Below are positions 12,301 through 27,300 of a DNA stretch of 64,000 nt, in pieces. This DNA is from Larus michahellis (Eukaryota; Chordata; Aves; Charadriiformes; Laridae): positions 94,302,200-94,366,199 of the forward strand of contig NC_133896.1 in NCBI RefSeq assembly GCF_964199755.1, given 5' to 3'. Numbering within the stretch: position 1 is the first letter of the stretch; each line of letters begins with the position of its first letter. The position numbers were made by a program, and so were the translations under genes. Below the pieces are notes generated by a model that saw nothing but the letters and a program-made list of their open reading frames with translations, ran no database searches and was not told the origin of the DNA.

Positions 12301-15300
12301 GCAGGATCCAGCCTTGCCCTAGGACAGAGGAACACAGTAAGTTAGGCAGGTTGAAGAAAGTCATTCTTGGGACTGATATTTCATCTAACCCCATGCACGC
12401 AACCTTTGGATAGATGTAGGACTCTAGCTGACTTTGGAAATATGTTTTATTGGATGTAGGGGATGTCATGTGATGTGTAAGCAATGGTAATGCAGCTGGG
12501 AAGTGTCCCATGTAACAAGCTCCTTACTCTGTCAGCCCCGGGGCAGCTGTGTGGCTTGGGGACATATCTCTTGAGGCACTCTGAGCAACGTGTGTGTGGT
12601 AACGGCATCCTGAGGAGTGAGACTGGAATTGATGTTTGGGAGAGGAGCGGAGAAGGGCAGTGTGAGGCAAGACAAAACCATGCGAGTCGCTTGCTGAAGG
12701 TATGTGACTGGCTGAACACTCACAAGTCCCTGTGCACTTCTGGGGAACTGCAGGATGACACGCATGTCGGATAACCTGAAATAAGTCAGTGATCGTTCAG
12801 TGTCTGAACTGCGATGTGAGAATCTATGTTTTATATGCCTGTTTGACACTGCGTTGACTGCACTGGAGGGCTGAGCTTTGCCTAGAGCGGGGAAATCTCT
12901 TTGCTACACTGTGAATTACAAGGGGTATCTTCAATTTTAGGCTCTCAAATCGGAAGCTTTATTGCTGTAAGCAAATTTTTCGGTTTAGCCTTGTGCTTCT
13001 TAGTAAGGCACTTAAATGAAACGCTGATGCTGTTCTCCCAGGGTATGGGTATTTCTGGATAGGTTACCCTGCTATAACTCTACTGCCTCGTTAAAGCTCG
13101 AGGGTACAGCAAAGCCTCGAGATTGCCTGCCCGTCTCTCCTCCCCAGGCAGCCTTTCCCTCCAGTGCTCACATGCCTCCTGCTGGACACCTATCAAACAC
13201 TGTGTCTGACACTGCAGAAGAAGCGCTGCATGGGCGCTGCGCTTGACCTGGGTGTTACTATTTCCTCTCTCCTGCATCTTTGGAAAAGGCAGATTTGGCT
13301 TTTGAGGGGGTTAAACAGACTGAGCTCCGCCAGGCTGGAGTACAAACTCCAAATTACAGTGCCTGGCTGGAAATCTGTGACCAAGCAGCTATGTCATGCT
13401 GGAGAGCATCCTGGAGTGGGGCTTCCCCCTCCTTGGTTCTTATCTCTATCTCCTGGTGCCCAGAACTGAAGCAGCAATACAATTAGCTTCGGGTCACAAT
13501 GTTTTGGTTTAGCAGCAAGGACTGTGTGGGAGCCAGCAGTGGAACCCCTCTGATCTTAGGAGAGCTGGCTGGGGCTCTTTAGTAGACTGTTTTCCTGCTT
13601 CTGCATGTCTACATTGTGGTTCCCAGCCCACAGCAGTGGGCAGGAAGGTGTAGGAAGTGAGGAAGACTTCTTCTGGGGAACTTCTCTGTGGTGGGGAGAT
13701 CCCCCTGGGGCAAGGGCTGTGGAACAGGAGTCTGAGTCTGGTTCTTTAATTCAGATACGGTTTGGAGGGTGGTGCTTTCAAGAGAGATCTGTCTATCTGC
13801 ACATGTGGTCTTGGTTCTCTGCCCCCTGGACTTTTCCCTACAACGGGAGTCTGAGTGCTTTGTTGCATTACTGCAGTGGCAGCAAGCTACATTTCTGACT
13901 GTGCAGAGATGCATTTGTCTCCTTTTTGCAACTGCTGTCCTATTGGGCATCAAGAGCAATGTCTAAGACACCAAGTCCATCAGACTGGAACCTCTGGTGG
14001 ATGGGGTCTTGCTGTGGCCATCTCTGTCTGGCAGAATAGAGATAATAACTATCTGACAGTGACTGTGGTTTGAATCGGCACCAGGCAAGGGTATGTTGTA
14101 GAAAAGGAACCAGCATAGCAACACAAAAGTATGCAAATCTGGGGATCCCACAGTGTATCTACTGTTTTGTGCACTTAGTGAAGAGGTGAACCTAGCCAGG
14201 GTTACCAAGTACTGGTAGCACAAGAATCACCTTGAGACCATTTAAGGTAAATGTGGAGAGACCCAAGAAGAAAGGCTGTGGTTCATCACCCCATGACTGT
14301 GCTCAGGGATATGCTATCTTGTGCCTTTCTTGGACTGATATAAACATCCTTACACAAGGAACGGGGATAAAACAGGCCAGAAGCATGTAGTGTCACTCAC
14401 ATGGTGATCTTTGCTGTGTCCTTGGTGCTGTTGCTGCAGAAAGCGATCTCAATGCTGGTGACTATGTTTCGTTTCTTCTGCAAGCGGAACTCAACCAGGC
14501 TGTGATGGACTGAGCAAGAGGTAAGGTATGTGGGAGTGAGGGCAGGTATTATTGGTTGGACTCATTCTCTGGCCCCACCAGCAGAAAGAAAATTAAACAG
14601 ACATAAGAAAGAAACTAGTCTCTGTGGTATGAGAGGCACAGTGGCAAGGTCTGCCTAGCCCAGTCTAAACAGACAGGCATTTTCACCACCCTTTACTTCA
14701 GTCCTGAAGCCATGTGGCTGTCTTAATCCACAGCTGTGCCCGCACTAATAAACCTGTTGGAAAGGGATTTATGGGGGAGATGTGCAGAGTTATTGCTTTT
14801 CAGCTGTGTGTCTCAGACCGTCTGGGCCACAGCAGCTAATTCTGGTGGGGATTGTGGGTTGTAACTACCTAGCCTCCCCAGAGAATCTGCCTTATTTGGT
14901 CAACACCCTCCTGAGGTGTCCCTGCCCATGGCAGGGGGTTGGAACTAGATGATCTTTAAGGACCCGTCCAACCCAAACCATTCTATGATTCTATGACTCT
15001 TTTTTTCTTATGCTACTTACCACAGAATGGGGCTGAGGGGCTAGTCATTAAATAAACTTTCACTTCCTTGGGCAGATTCTTCATGTTGACACCTGCCTGC
15101 TTCAGCAGGCCTGCAGGAAGAAATAAAGCCAGTGCAGGGAAAGACATGAATCACCCAGAACAGAAATATAATTGGTCCTGATTCACTTCCACTCACATCG
15201 CCCAACTCCACTGTTCCAGGTGACAGATTCTTTCTTTATACCAGTGCAAATCAGAGCAAGTTTGTGGTGTCTGTTTGACAGGTTAACATTCCCTCGGAAA

Positions 15301-18300
15301 ACCTATTCCAGCTACCCCGAGTAATCATCATCAGAGTACGTCTCGGTGGCTTTGTTTCATTCCTCTGCTAACAAACTGTCATCAGTTGCACCTGTGCAAA
15401 ATGAGCAAGACTAAAGACTACCAAGTCAGGAAACTTAGTGCAGACGTAAATGACAATGCAAACACAAGGTGTTGGGAAATTGAACTTATTGGTCAAGTGA
15501 GAAGACCACCATAACTTGACTAGCTGACAATGTGGCTTGATGAGATGAGGAAGGGGTGGCTGATCTGAAAGCACCTATACCAAAAGAGGCCTCTCATATT
15601 GCTCTGGTGCCAGACTGCAAATACCACCAGAGGACACCTCCTCTCCTCATGCCACAGTCCACCTTCAGAAGCCTAAAAGAGGCAATTATTACCTTCTCCC
15701 CGTTCAGGGAGTCCATCTTTGGGATGGCCATGGCAGGAATTTATGATAAGGAGATGACCCAGCAACAATAAGTGGTTTGTAGAAGAATGGGACTTGAAGC
15801 TTGGGCTAAAATTTCCAGCTACTTCTCGAAACAAGACACTTTTTGAGCTAATTGTCCACTTGTTAGGCAGGTGATTCTGGAGACTCTCTTTCAACTCATT
15901 TTTGGGCCCTGTGAAACATTTAAAGACCAGAAATGTTCAAGATTTTGTTGGTCTACCTCAGGCAATATATGAGCTTTTAGAGTTCCTCTAAAGAAGCCTG
16001 AAAAAGAAACAGCTTCTCACTGTCCCCAGAGAGATCCAAAGCAAATCCTGCCTAGAGAGATCTGAACTGCCTCCTGTGCTCTGCACTGACACCCATCAAG
16101 AATGTATTGTCATCTGCTCCAAGAAGGTCTCATGCTAGTGCTGTACCTATTCTGGGACAGGAGAACAGGAAGGGGTCAACGCAGTCCAGGCAATGTCCAT
16201 TTAAAAAATCTTGATGACTTGCACAAGGGAACGCCACCATCGGACAGGAATGTTTCAAGGCACTGACATAGAGATGTACTGCCCTCATGTGATCACAGAT
16301 CAGATATTTATAGCCTGCAAGAAAAAATGCACCCAGAGAAAAGCAGTCATGAGCCTTTCCCTTGGCTTCAGTCTTTCTGCATGCTCCCAAGAAACTGAGA
16401 GTCAAGAAACACTCTTACTGATTCTGCAGCCATCTCCTTCCCATTAATAACATCTTGCAAAGCGTCTCTGTGACTACAAGCCCAGATCCCACTTTAAGAG
16501 AATTTATGCAGGAAGTTAGAAATTTATCTCCCAGACTAACAGAGTGTCCCAGCAGAGAGGGACAACAAGGCTACCATGTGTCCATCAGTGTACCATTGAT
16601 GAGGCCTCAAGTTCTCTGCAAGGGGGTACAATAGCTGTGACTCCCAACTGCACTGGCACCCCAGCTGTGGGAAGTGAGGTATCATAGGTGTCCCTCAAAC
16701 ATTTTTGAGTATTTATCCACATTATTTGCTGTGTAAAGTCCTATTCTCCAGAAGGAAAAGGCAGTAATCATACACGCTGTCTCTCTAAGTATCAACACAG
16801 CTTGCAGCATGAAAACAAAAAGAAACTTTTGCTAGTAGTATCTAAGAGCCCTTCTAGCAAAAAAATATTTTCTTTGTTGATACAAACTCTATTGATGCTA
16901 GGGTTTTGGCTCATACAGTGTCAACAAAATCATGTCTCTTGACAGAGGTGCTGCCAAGACACTTGACCTGTATGTGATTTTAATTTCAGCTGTTTGTTGT
17001 ACTGCTGAGAGGAAGCATGAGCCATGAATCTCTCCTGCCATGCGTCTTTACAAATATATGTATACATGTCGGCCCTGACTGTAGAAGGAGCTGGTTGCCA
17101 AACAGTGTTTTCACAGGCATCTAAATGGCCATGAAAGCCCTTTGCTTGGCCACAAAGTGTTCTCACCTGCAGAGATGAATCGGGGGCATCCTGGCTGATC
17201 TTTGCCTCCATTGATGTAATAATCAATGTGGCCTACAGGAATCCGGATCCCGAAATCTGAAAGGAGGTAAAATGTCACGTCATTTATGCTTAGCTCTTCT
17301 ATAGGCTTTACTCTACATCCTGCTTGACAGGCCACAATAATAGGCTGAACATTAGTAGTGCTGGACCTAATTCCAGTGCTGGAGACAGCAAGGACAGATT
17401 TCCTACACACCTGCATTGTGCAAGTTTGCTGCATGGAGCAGAGAGTGTTCCAAGCCCTGCCATCAAAATGACTGGGAGATGCAGCTTAATCACCACCTCT
17501 GTGACTCAGGGTCTTGATTCTGTATAAAGGAGAACAAAACTGACCACAACCTTAACGGGGAATTATGAGGCATGATTGAGAGTTATGTAGATAGAGGTCT
17601 TTGTGATCTCCAGGCAAGAGGTGTGCCTCAAAGGCACATTATTCTTCAGCACATGTTCTGCCTATGTAGACCCTATGTGCTTTAGAAAAGTTACTCTGTT
17701 GTTGCACCAGCTGTTGGTTTGACTCTTACTTTCCACCAGCACTCGCAGTGGCACCCTTCTTAGACCAGGCGGGAGAAAGCAAAGTGAGACTAGACATGTA
17801 AATTCCTTCCATGTGGTAAAAGCCACGCTGAGCTGTTTCTGCATAAGCTCACTCTGCTGTAGCAGGGTTAACTAAGAAATAGTTGCTGGAAGATCTCCCT
17901 CTGTCTAATCTCCACTTGGCTGTTGCTTGAAGCTCTCTGGGGTACGGGTACCTGCCAATTAATTCATCGTTAAAGCCTATCTAATCAAGAAACCTCCTCT
18001 GAGTGAATCTGAACTCATGGTAACCTGGCAAAAAAGGGACAATGACCTACAGACTCCTTAGCAATAAAGATGGCAGGAGGAACAGAAGCACAGGCCAAAG
18101 AAGATGGAAACCAGCTTACTGTCAGCATCGGTATGAATGGCCTCCACGAAGAGGGCATCCCCAGGATCCAGGCGTTCCTCAGGGCTGGCTCTGGTGTACT
18201 TAGGGCCTGCGGGATCCAGGCCTGTAACAAAATCAAGTGCTTCAACAACAAGTGCTCTTCATTCCCTCTTTTTTTTTCTGGACCAGTTATTTTATCCAAA

Positions 18301-21300
18301 ATTTTAAAAACATTGCTAGGCAAAGTGATAGATTATTCCCTTGTCACACTGATTATGCTCCAGTACGGTTTCTGCCACTGCTAACTTACACTACAGCTTC
18401 CTTACCTGTCCTCCAGGGTTCCACTCCCCTTTAGCAGTTTAGTACCTGAAGTTTCTAGGCTGTGAAGCCGTGACTGAGCTTCAGATAGCCCTGACAGAGT
18501 GGCTGCAGAGTGGCTTTTGGATTTTTGGTGAAAGAGAATCAAACTCTTAACACCTTCCCTAACTGTACTGTCATCAGGACTAGCACTACAGTCTGAGAAA
18601 TGTTACTGAAGATCATCAGTTAGGTGATGAATTCATCATCACAGGCAGTAACCAATCCAAGCATTACAAAGGTTTTATACTACCAAACATTCTTAAAACA
18701 AAGAGGCTTCTGAGCCCTCTGCCCACAAATAAAATCAAGTCCTTAAGCAGCCATCTACATTTTTGCCAAAAACTTGCTCCTAGATCAACTTCTGGGGAGT
18801 CAAAGGAATACAGAAAATTATCCTTGGCAATACCAAGTAACAGGTTAAAGATTATTATTTTTTTGTGTGTTCTGGCTGAAGTTTATCCTATTCGCTTTTC
18901 GTAGAAAAGTAATCTCACAAGATTTTTTTCACTCCCCGGGCAACAATAATAGTTTAAGAAGCAGCTCTGCTCCACGAGCTACTTAGCCTCAGAGCTGGCC
19001 AGTTTCACCACCTTGGACTCAGTCCCATTACTTGTCTATGTAGGAGGCAATATCAACAATATAAACTGATGTGTCTGCATTTGTGAGGGGGAAGGAAAGG
19101 GAGGAAAAAGGAAAGAAGGAAAGAAAATTCTTTTATAAATAAAAGCTAATAATGGGACAAGTGGTCAGACGAATTTACGGCTCTAATTTTTCTTCCTTGT
19201 TCTTTAATCTTGACACATACAAAAAGCTGAGAGGTTCCCTACCCACTTCTACAGACCAAGTTTTAGTTAAAGGCTTTAAGAGATACTGAAAAGAGTTACT
19301 CAGTATAGCTTAAGGTTCCTCCTCAGGGAGAAACACCTAATATGAAGAGCAGTCAATTCTAGCACAGCTCCAAGGCAAGCACGTTTCTATTCTGTGTTCT
19401 CTATGCCTATCTCCTCCAAGAATAAACTGCATAAACTCCATTGAGACGTACATCCTCAGCAGCTAAGAAACTATTCACTGAAGCTATACTGTATGCAACT
19501 GAATTCCATCAGGCTTTTTCATTTCCTCTGCAAGTATTGAGACAAATTGCTCTTCAGCAATTTTGGATATGGGCTGCTCATTCCAGTCCCTGTACCATTT
19601 GCTGTCCTGCACAGGGAGGTATCCACAGGAACACGCACGACTTAAGGAAACTCGTGTCATAAAACTAAAGTCTGTGCTCTGATCTCCAAGACTCACTCTG
19701 GTTTTGCTCCACAGCTCTTTTTAGGTGATTGAAAACACTTCAGCAAATTATGGCTCTGGGTTCACATTCCTCTGTGTGTGAGGAGGCAGGAGATGCAATT
19801 AGACATATTTTGGATCTAATTCCACCTGTCTTTAGACTCCTAAATCTGAACTGGAACCTGCAATGCCCAGTGTACCTATGAAATCACAGGACAATCAGGA
19901 GTGTAGAAAAAGGATTGTCTTCTAGCAAAGTTAAAAAATAATGGCATAAATAAACCTACAGAGCTTTTTTATTACATGTAGACAACATAAACGGGAAGAG
20001 TCTCTGGCTCTGAAGTTAATTACCATGATTTCCTGGGAAAGTGTCTGCTTCTGCTCATCTGAAGATGTTCTGATCATAAAATCCTGGTGCAGGAGAGTGG
20101 TTATTTCAAGTCCCTCCTAATGTAAACTTTGATTCACAGCTTAAGAAAGGGCCCAGCATGAAACACAGCTCCTATTAAGAAATGCCTGGATTTTATGCAG
20201 TGTGGGTAGCTGTGACATGTGAATGCTGAACCAATGTTTCTCTGGAGTGCCCTGCTGAGTGTGCAGTGAGAGCCTCCTTGAGGATGCCTCTGTGAGATAG
20301 ACCAGCATGGGCTGAGGCAGACTGGGAGATGTGGTCACTCTACTGGAGCTTTTATGTCTGTTCCTTCTTAGTAACATTTTCTCTCCTACCAAAATGCATT
20401 TTCATCCCTGGGGATTCCCAGAACTTGACAAGACCCTTGACAACCTGATCTGACTTAGAAGGCACCCCTGCTTTCAGTGGGGGGGTGTGTGGACTAGAGA
20501 CCTTCCAAGGTCCCTTTTTACCTAAATCATTCTGTCACTTAAGTCAAGCTCCATACCTAGAGGCTGACAAAGCCCTAAGTGAACCAAAAAGCTGTAAATT
20601 CCATGATCAGCCTCTAACCATCTTTCTCTGTAATTCCCCCACTGCAACCTCTTCCTCACACCCAGACTCCCGAGTTTCCAGGTCAGCTCTGATTTGGTAC
20701 AACTGGGTGGCCTTAGACCAGTCTACTGTGAAAACAGTTGACTTGTAGGAGAGAACACCAAGAAGCCTCATCTGGGATCTCACAACATTGGCTCAGGCTC
20801 TTGCCTTTGGTCCTTGCCTGAGTTATGTTGTAGGGATGCCACACCCACTCCTGTGTTTTGCTGGGCTTGCTTTTATCTTGCTGACTTGACTTCCTGTCTC
20901 GACCTTGGGCTTGTCTCATCACTACAGAGTTGTCTGATGATCACTGGATTGTGGATGACCCTGGTTATTGTCACTGAACCTGCTCTGCCCTTCTTGACCA
21001 GATACAGTAGGACTGTGCCCTTGTCGGTGAGGCCACTGCCCCTGCCTACCTTGCTGTCCCCTTGGCTCTCAGTTTACATTTTCCTGCAGAGCAGCTCACT
21101 CCTGCTGCTCCCCCACAATGAAATGCATTGTGGGTTTAATTTTAAGAACCACGGAGATATACGTGCTGTTAAAGTGGAAGCAAAGCATGTGGGTGTTGTG
21201 GGTTTTCATTAGTCATGAGGCCTCATATTCTTTTAAGCTGGCACCAATTTGAAGAATGGCGCAGAGGCAAAGGGACCCTTTTGCAAATACATGCATTCTT

Positions 21301-24300
21301 TTGGTGGTGTGGAGGGGTCTGATGGCTGGAAGATGCCCATAAGCTTGGATCTAGTGAGCTCTTATGCAATTAAAAGACCACTATAGATGATTCTCCTTCC
21401 TTGCTCTTTCATTCTCTCCCTTGAAGAGGAGGTGAGGACCCAAGACTCAGTTTTATGATACCTGTTATCCGTCCCAGCTGACCGCCATGGAAGTGCCCCA
21501 CCAGGCCACCAACATGCGCACCGAGGCTCACCCCAATGATGTGGATGGATGTCCCCGAAACTCCCAGGGCCTGCAGATTGATGATAATACAAATTAATGT
21601 TTCTGTAGCAGAAAGTCGAAATACCCTGTCCCAGCCCACACAGCAGCTCTGTAACTCTTCTAATACAGGATTGCTTTTGAGGTGTATGGAGGAGAACCAA
21701 ATAGCTGTGGGAATAATGGGTATTGCCCTTTCTGTTTTTCAGAGTCTTTCTTCAGGTCCACAGATGCAAACCCAAGACTAACCAGGTCAGTCAGATGCTC
21801 CTGTTCATAACTACATAGCCTGTAGCTTCTCTTTCCACAGCTTGCTTTAGACTGAATTTCCCTCTCTCAGCTGAGTGACCCACATTCACCATGTGAATAA
21901 TCTTTTTCTCAGTAAAGCAGAGGAAATTTTTTTTCCATTTTTATACCACCATTGTACCAATATCCTGATTAGTATTTTAAGATTATATTTGCAGAGATTA
22001 AGGATTTATCCATGGGCTGAACCACCAGGTAAAGCACAGCCACTTAGACCTGATGTGAGATCACCACATCCACAGGAATTCGGCTGCCTGCAGGCCAGTC
22101 TGCACGATGCATGATAGGAGAGTGTACGGTGCACAAGACTGTCAGGGCAAGATGAAAAAATTCTGACTTTGAAATGTATGAGGCCATATCCTGCAGCAGT
22201 ACAGAGATTTATGAGAAGAGAATGTAGTCTTCTGTGGTGTAGTGTTGCAGGAGAGGCTGGACAGAAAAAGTCCTTAAGTCGCTGGACTAGAGCTCAGCAC
22301 AGACATGGAATAAGGGGTGGGGACAGTGTTCAGCTCAGCCATTTGTTCACTGTGTGACCTAATCAGTAATGAGGGATGACAGTCCTCTCGCCCCATCCCC
22401 CATCCCCATCCTTCTAGTGACAGAGTGGCTCCAAGGGTTGCTGTATTTCTGGATAGGAATATGTGACTGTGCACATGGTGCATACTCAGGAACTCCCATG
22501 CTGTGCAGCCTGGGTCTGCAGTGCAAACATTATACAGAGAGTTTACGCATAGCTGATTAACACAAAAGATGTATCACCCTCATTGCATAAGTGTTCATCT
22601 GTGCCAGAACAAACTGGGACACATCTGTGGATTTCCAGCTACTGGGAAGTATACCTGAAGCCCAAAGCAAATATAAAATAGCCTCAAATCCCACCCCCTC
22701 CAGCTCCCTGGACAAAATTTCTGGGAAGAAGAAGAAGAAGACAACTCCTCAGTGAAGCATGGACCTGAGAAAACCCAAGGCATCCTTCAGGTTTGTCCCA
22801 GGCTGGAGAGGCAGCTGTTTTTCCAGAAAATGCCAAAACTCAAGAGAAAGAAGCAAAATAGTGGCTTGCTCAAGCCTGGACTGAGAAAGAGGGAAAAAAG
22901 AAATCTCTTTAGTGCCCCACAGTGCTCACTCTGGAATAAAAAGCCTGCTTGTCCAGCTCCTGGTGACAGCAGGTTGGGAGCAGCTCTCTGGATTGTTTGC
23001 ATGAGTGATGTTCTCTGGCCATACTCCCCTGCACTGGAAATGCACAGTAGCTTACCAGGAGCTTGCTGATGAATTGTGAGATGGAGAGGGCCAGCTGTGT
23101 GACATTTTCCACTGCGGAGGGATAGGCTCCTGTCGATCCATAAACCCAGTCTACTGCAATCACATTCACCTGGCTTGTGTGCAGTATGGCATGGACAAGC
23201 CCTTCAATCCAGGAAGGTTTGGTGCCCAAAGCCCTGTAGAGTCATTAGAAACAAGTATGTTAGGTGTCTTCCAAAGCAGGGCATGTGCCAATATGGTGTT
23301 CACTGGTGCTGGAGTTTCACATGTCTCAGAGAAGGCTGCCAGACAATTGCTGAAATGTTTTTCTGGTGCCAGACACCCTGTCATTTCTTTGTGGTGGTGT
23401 TATAACACTTTCCAGAATGGGCAGATTCAGAAGAGAACCAGATATTTTAATGAATGATGTAACATTTGCAGAGCTCAGGCTGAGATCTCAGTCTTGCTGT
23501 GGTGCTTCAGTTAGCAACCACAGAGCCCATCTGGAGTGAGTGAGCTAACCAGGAACACTTGGATCCTGCTCTGCTACCAACTGGCAGGAAGTCCTTGGTC
23601 AAGTCACCTAGCCTTTCATTCCTACATTTCTCATCATTAGACAATTAAAAAAGAAATTCTATACCCAAGAATTCAAGGAAAACTGAGGAGGCTGCGACCT
23701 ACCCAGCATAGGCAACAAACAGGAGGAGTTGGAAGCCACCATGCTACTAGAAAGCTATGACCTAGTTACCATTACTGAAACTTGGTGGGATGAATCCCAT
23801 GACTGGAATGCAGCTATCGATGGCTACAGGCTGTTCAGAAGGGACAGGCAAGGAAGGAAGGGCAGAGGTGTTGCCCTCTACATCAAGAAATGCATAGAGT
23901 GTGAAGAGCTCTCTCTGAAGAACAGCCACAAGCAATTTGAAAGCCTATGGGTAAGAATAAGAGACCAAGGCAACAAAGGGAACCTTGTGGCTGGTGTCTA
24001 CTACAGGCTGCCTGATCAAGGGGAGTCTATTGACAAAGCCTTCTTACCCCAACTACAGGAGGCATCGCAGTCGCAGGCTCTCGTCCTGCTGGGGGACTTC
24101 AACCTACCCCAACCTCTGCTGGAAAAGTAGCACAGCGAGCTGTAGGCGATCCAGGAGACTCCTGGAATGCATTGAGGATAACTTCTTAAGACAGGTCATG
24201 GAGCGGAGGTGCAATACTGCACCTGATGGTCACCAAGACAAGTGAGTTAATCAGTGACATCAAGATTGGAGTCAGCCTGAGCTGCAGTGTTCAGGCACTG

Positions 24301-27300
24301 GTGGAACTCATGGTCCTGAGGGCTATAGGTCAGTGGAAGAGTAAAGTCAGGAGCCTGAATTTTAGGAAAGCAAAATTCTATCTCTTCGAGGAGTTAGTCA
24401 GTAGGACCCCCTGAGAAACTGTCCTCAGGGACAAGGGAGCAGAACAGAGCTGGCAGATCTTTAAGGATGCCTTCCACAGAGTGCAAGAGCTCTCAATCCC
24501 CAGAAAAGGAAGTCAAGAGGTTGGTATGGCTGAGTTGAGACCTGCTGGTCAAACTAAAGGACAAGAAAGAGATGCACAGGCAGTGGAAGCAGGGACAGGT
24601 ATTCTGGAAATAGTACAGGGACGCTGCCTGGTTGTGTAGGGATGGGGTCAGGAAGGCCAAGGCACATCTGGAGCTGAACTTGTCAAGGAATGCAAAGAAT
24701 AATAATAAGGGCTTCTACAGGTATGTCAGCCAGAAAAGGAAGGTCAAAGAATGTGTACCCCCATGATGAGCAAGACTGGCAAACTGGTAACAACGGATGA
24801 GGAGAAGGCTGAGGAACTCGATGACTTTTTTGCCTTGGTCGTTACTGGCAACCACTCTTCCCACACTTCCCGAGTTGATGGACAGGAAGACAGGGACGGG
24901 GGGAGCAAAGCCCATTCCACTGTAAGGTTCATGACCACCTGAAGAAACTGAATATACAGAAGTCTATGGGACCTGACAAGATGCATCCCAGAGTCCTGAG
25001 GGAATTGGCTGATGTAGTTGCCAAGGCACTCTCCATGATATTTGAAAGTCATGGCAGTCAGGTGAAGTCCCTGGTGGAAGTCCTGGAAAAAGGGAAACAT
25101 TCCACCCATTTTTAAAAAGGGTAGTAAGGAGGACCCTGGGAACTACCGACTTGTCAGCCTCGCCTCTATGCCTAGGAAGATCATGGAACAGAGCCTCCTT
25201 GAAGCTACGCTAAGGCACATGGAGGACAGGGAGGTGATTTGAGACAGTCAGCATGGCTTCACCAAGGGCAAGTTCTACCTGACCCATCTAGTGTCCATCT
25301 ATGACGGAGTGACTACATCAGTGGACAAGGGAAGAGCTATAAATGTTGTCTATCTATCTAGACTACTGTAAGGCCTTTGACAGGGTTCCCCACAACATCC
25401 TTCTCTCTAAGTTAGAGAGGTATGGATTTGCTGGGTAGACTATTCGGTGGAGGAGGAATTGTTTGGATGGTCGCATCCAGAGGGTAGTGGTCAACAGCTC
25501 AATGTCCAGATGGAAACTGGTGACAAGTGGTGTCCCTCAGGGGTCTGTATTGGGCCCAGTACTGTTAATATCTTCATCAATGACACATGCAGTGGGATTG
25601 AGTGCACCCTCAGCAAGTTTGCAGATGACACCAAGCTGAGTGGTGTGGTTGACACACCTGCCATCCAGAGGGACCTGGACGATCTTGAGAAGTGGGCCTG
25701 TGTGAATCTCATGACGTTCAACAAGGCCAAGTGCAGGGTCCTGCACTTGGGTCGGGGCAACCCGAAGTATTACTACAGGCTGGGGGATGAAAGGATTGAG
25801 AGAAGATCTGACAAGAAGGGCTTGGGGGTACTGGTGGATGAAAAGCTGGACATGAGTCAGCAATGTGTGCTTGCAGCCCAGAAAGCCAACCACATCAAAA
25901 GAGGCATGGCCAGCAGGTCAAGGGAGGTGATTCTGCCCCTCTATTCTGCTCTGGTGAGACCCCACCTGGAGTACTGCATCCAGCTCTGGAGCCCTCAGCA
26001 CAAGAATGACGTGGACCTGTTAGAGCGGGTCCAGAAGAGGGCCACAAAAATGATCAGAGGGATGGAGCACCTCTCCTATAAGGATAGGCAGAGAGAGTTG
26101 GGATTTTTCAGCCTGGAGAAAAGAAGGCTCCGGGGAGACCTTATTGCAGCCTTTCAGTACTTAAAGGGGGTTATAAGAAAGATGAGGACAAACTTTTTAG
26201 CAGGGCCTGTTGTGACAGGATAAGGGGTAATGGTTTTAAACTAAAAGAGGGTAAATTTAGACTAGGTATAAGGAAGAAATGTTTTATGCTGAAGGTGGTG
26301 AGACACTGGAACAGGTTGCCCAGAGAGGTGGTAGATGCCCCCTCCCTGGAAACATTCAAGGTCAGGTTGGACGGGGCTCTGAGCAACCTGATCTAGTTGT
26401 CCCGGCTCATTGCAGGGGAAGTTGGACTAGATGACCTTTAAAGGTCCCTTCCAACCCAAACTATTCTATGAGTCTATGATTCTATGATACCCACTTCCCC
26501 TAATACCACCTGGTGGGGGGTGTGCTATGTCACATGAGGGCAACATAATGAAAAGACCCTGCAACATCTTCTGTGGTTTCATCCTGATCTTCTATGCACT
26601 TTCCATTCAGGCTTTTGCACATCGAAAAAAATGTTATATGGTCACACCTGGCTGAAAAATGGCACAGTAAAATAAGCTTGCAGACTGATAACAGCTTAAA
26701 AAAACCCAGATCAAATCCCTACAATTTCAAGAATAGAACTATGTATCTGGCAGGGCTCCTAAATGGATGACTAATCCAGGCTGTTGATAAATCAGGACAT
26801 GAGCTCCCAGGAGACAATTTAAAGGGACAAGAATCTTGAAGAAAATACTTCTTAAATAAAAAGGCTGAAAGAAGGAAAGAAAAGAAAAGACGAAAGGGAG
26901 AAGCGAGCAAGAGGATGAGCAAGAGAGCAAGTGGAAGGAAGGAAGGAAGGAAGGAAGGAAGGAAGGAAGGAAGGAAGGAAGGAAGGAAGGAGGGAAGGTA
27001 ATTTCCTAACTTTTTTAGGCTCCAAAAAATGTGAAACACATACAAAATAAGCAGCTGGTCACAAACTAAAGGACTCTGAGTTGTGTTGTAATGATAGTGG
27101 TCAGCGGCATTTTCCATGCCTCTGGGTGGCCCAACAACAGTCTCCCAGACAATTCCCAGGTCCGGTTGGGGCTGGGCACTCCAGACTCTGTTCTTAGCAG
27201 GTGTTTTGCACGTAGCCACCCTGCTGAGGAGACTAAGAAGGTCACACAAGCAGGGGGTTTCCATGACAACCCCACCCAGTGCTTGGAAATGCCCCAGCAG

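Noticed and set aside
26719..27264. Minus-strand 181-codon frame
   Set aside because: Its length comes from the (TTCC)n microsatellite, translated as an LPSF repeat.
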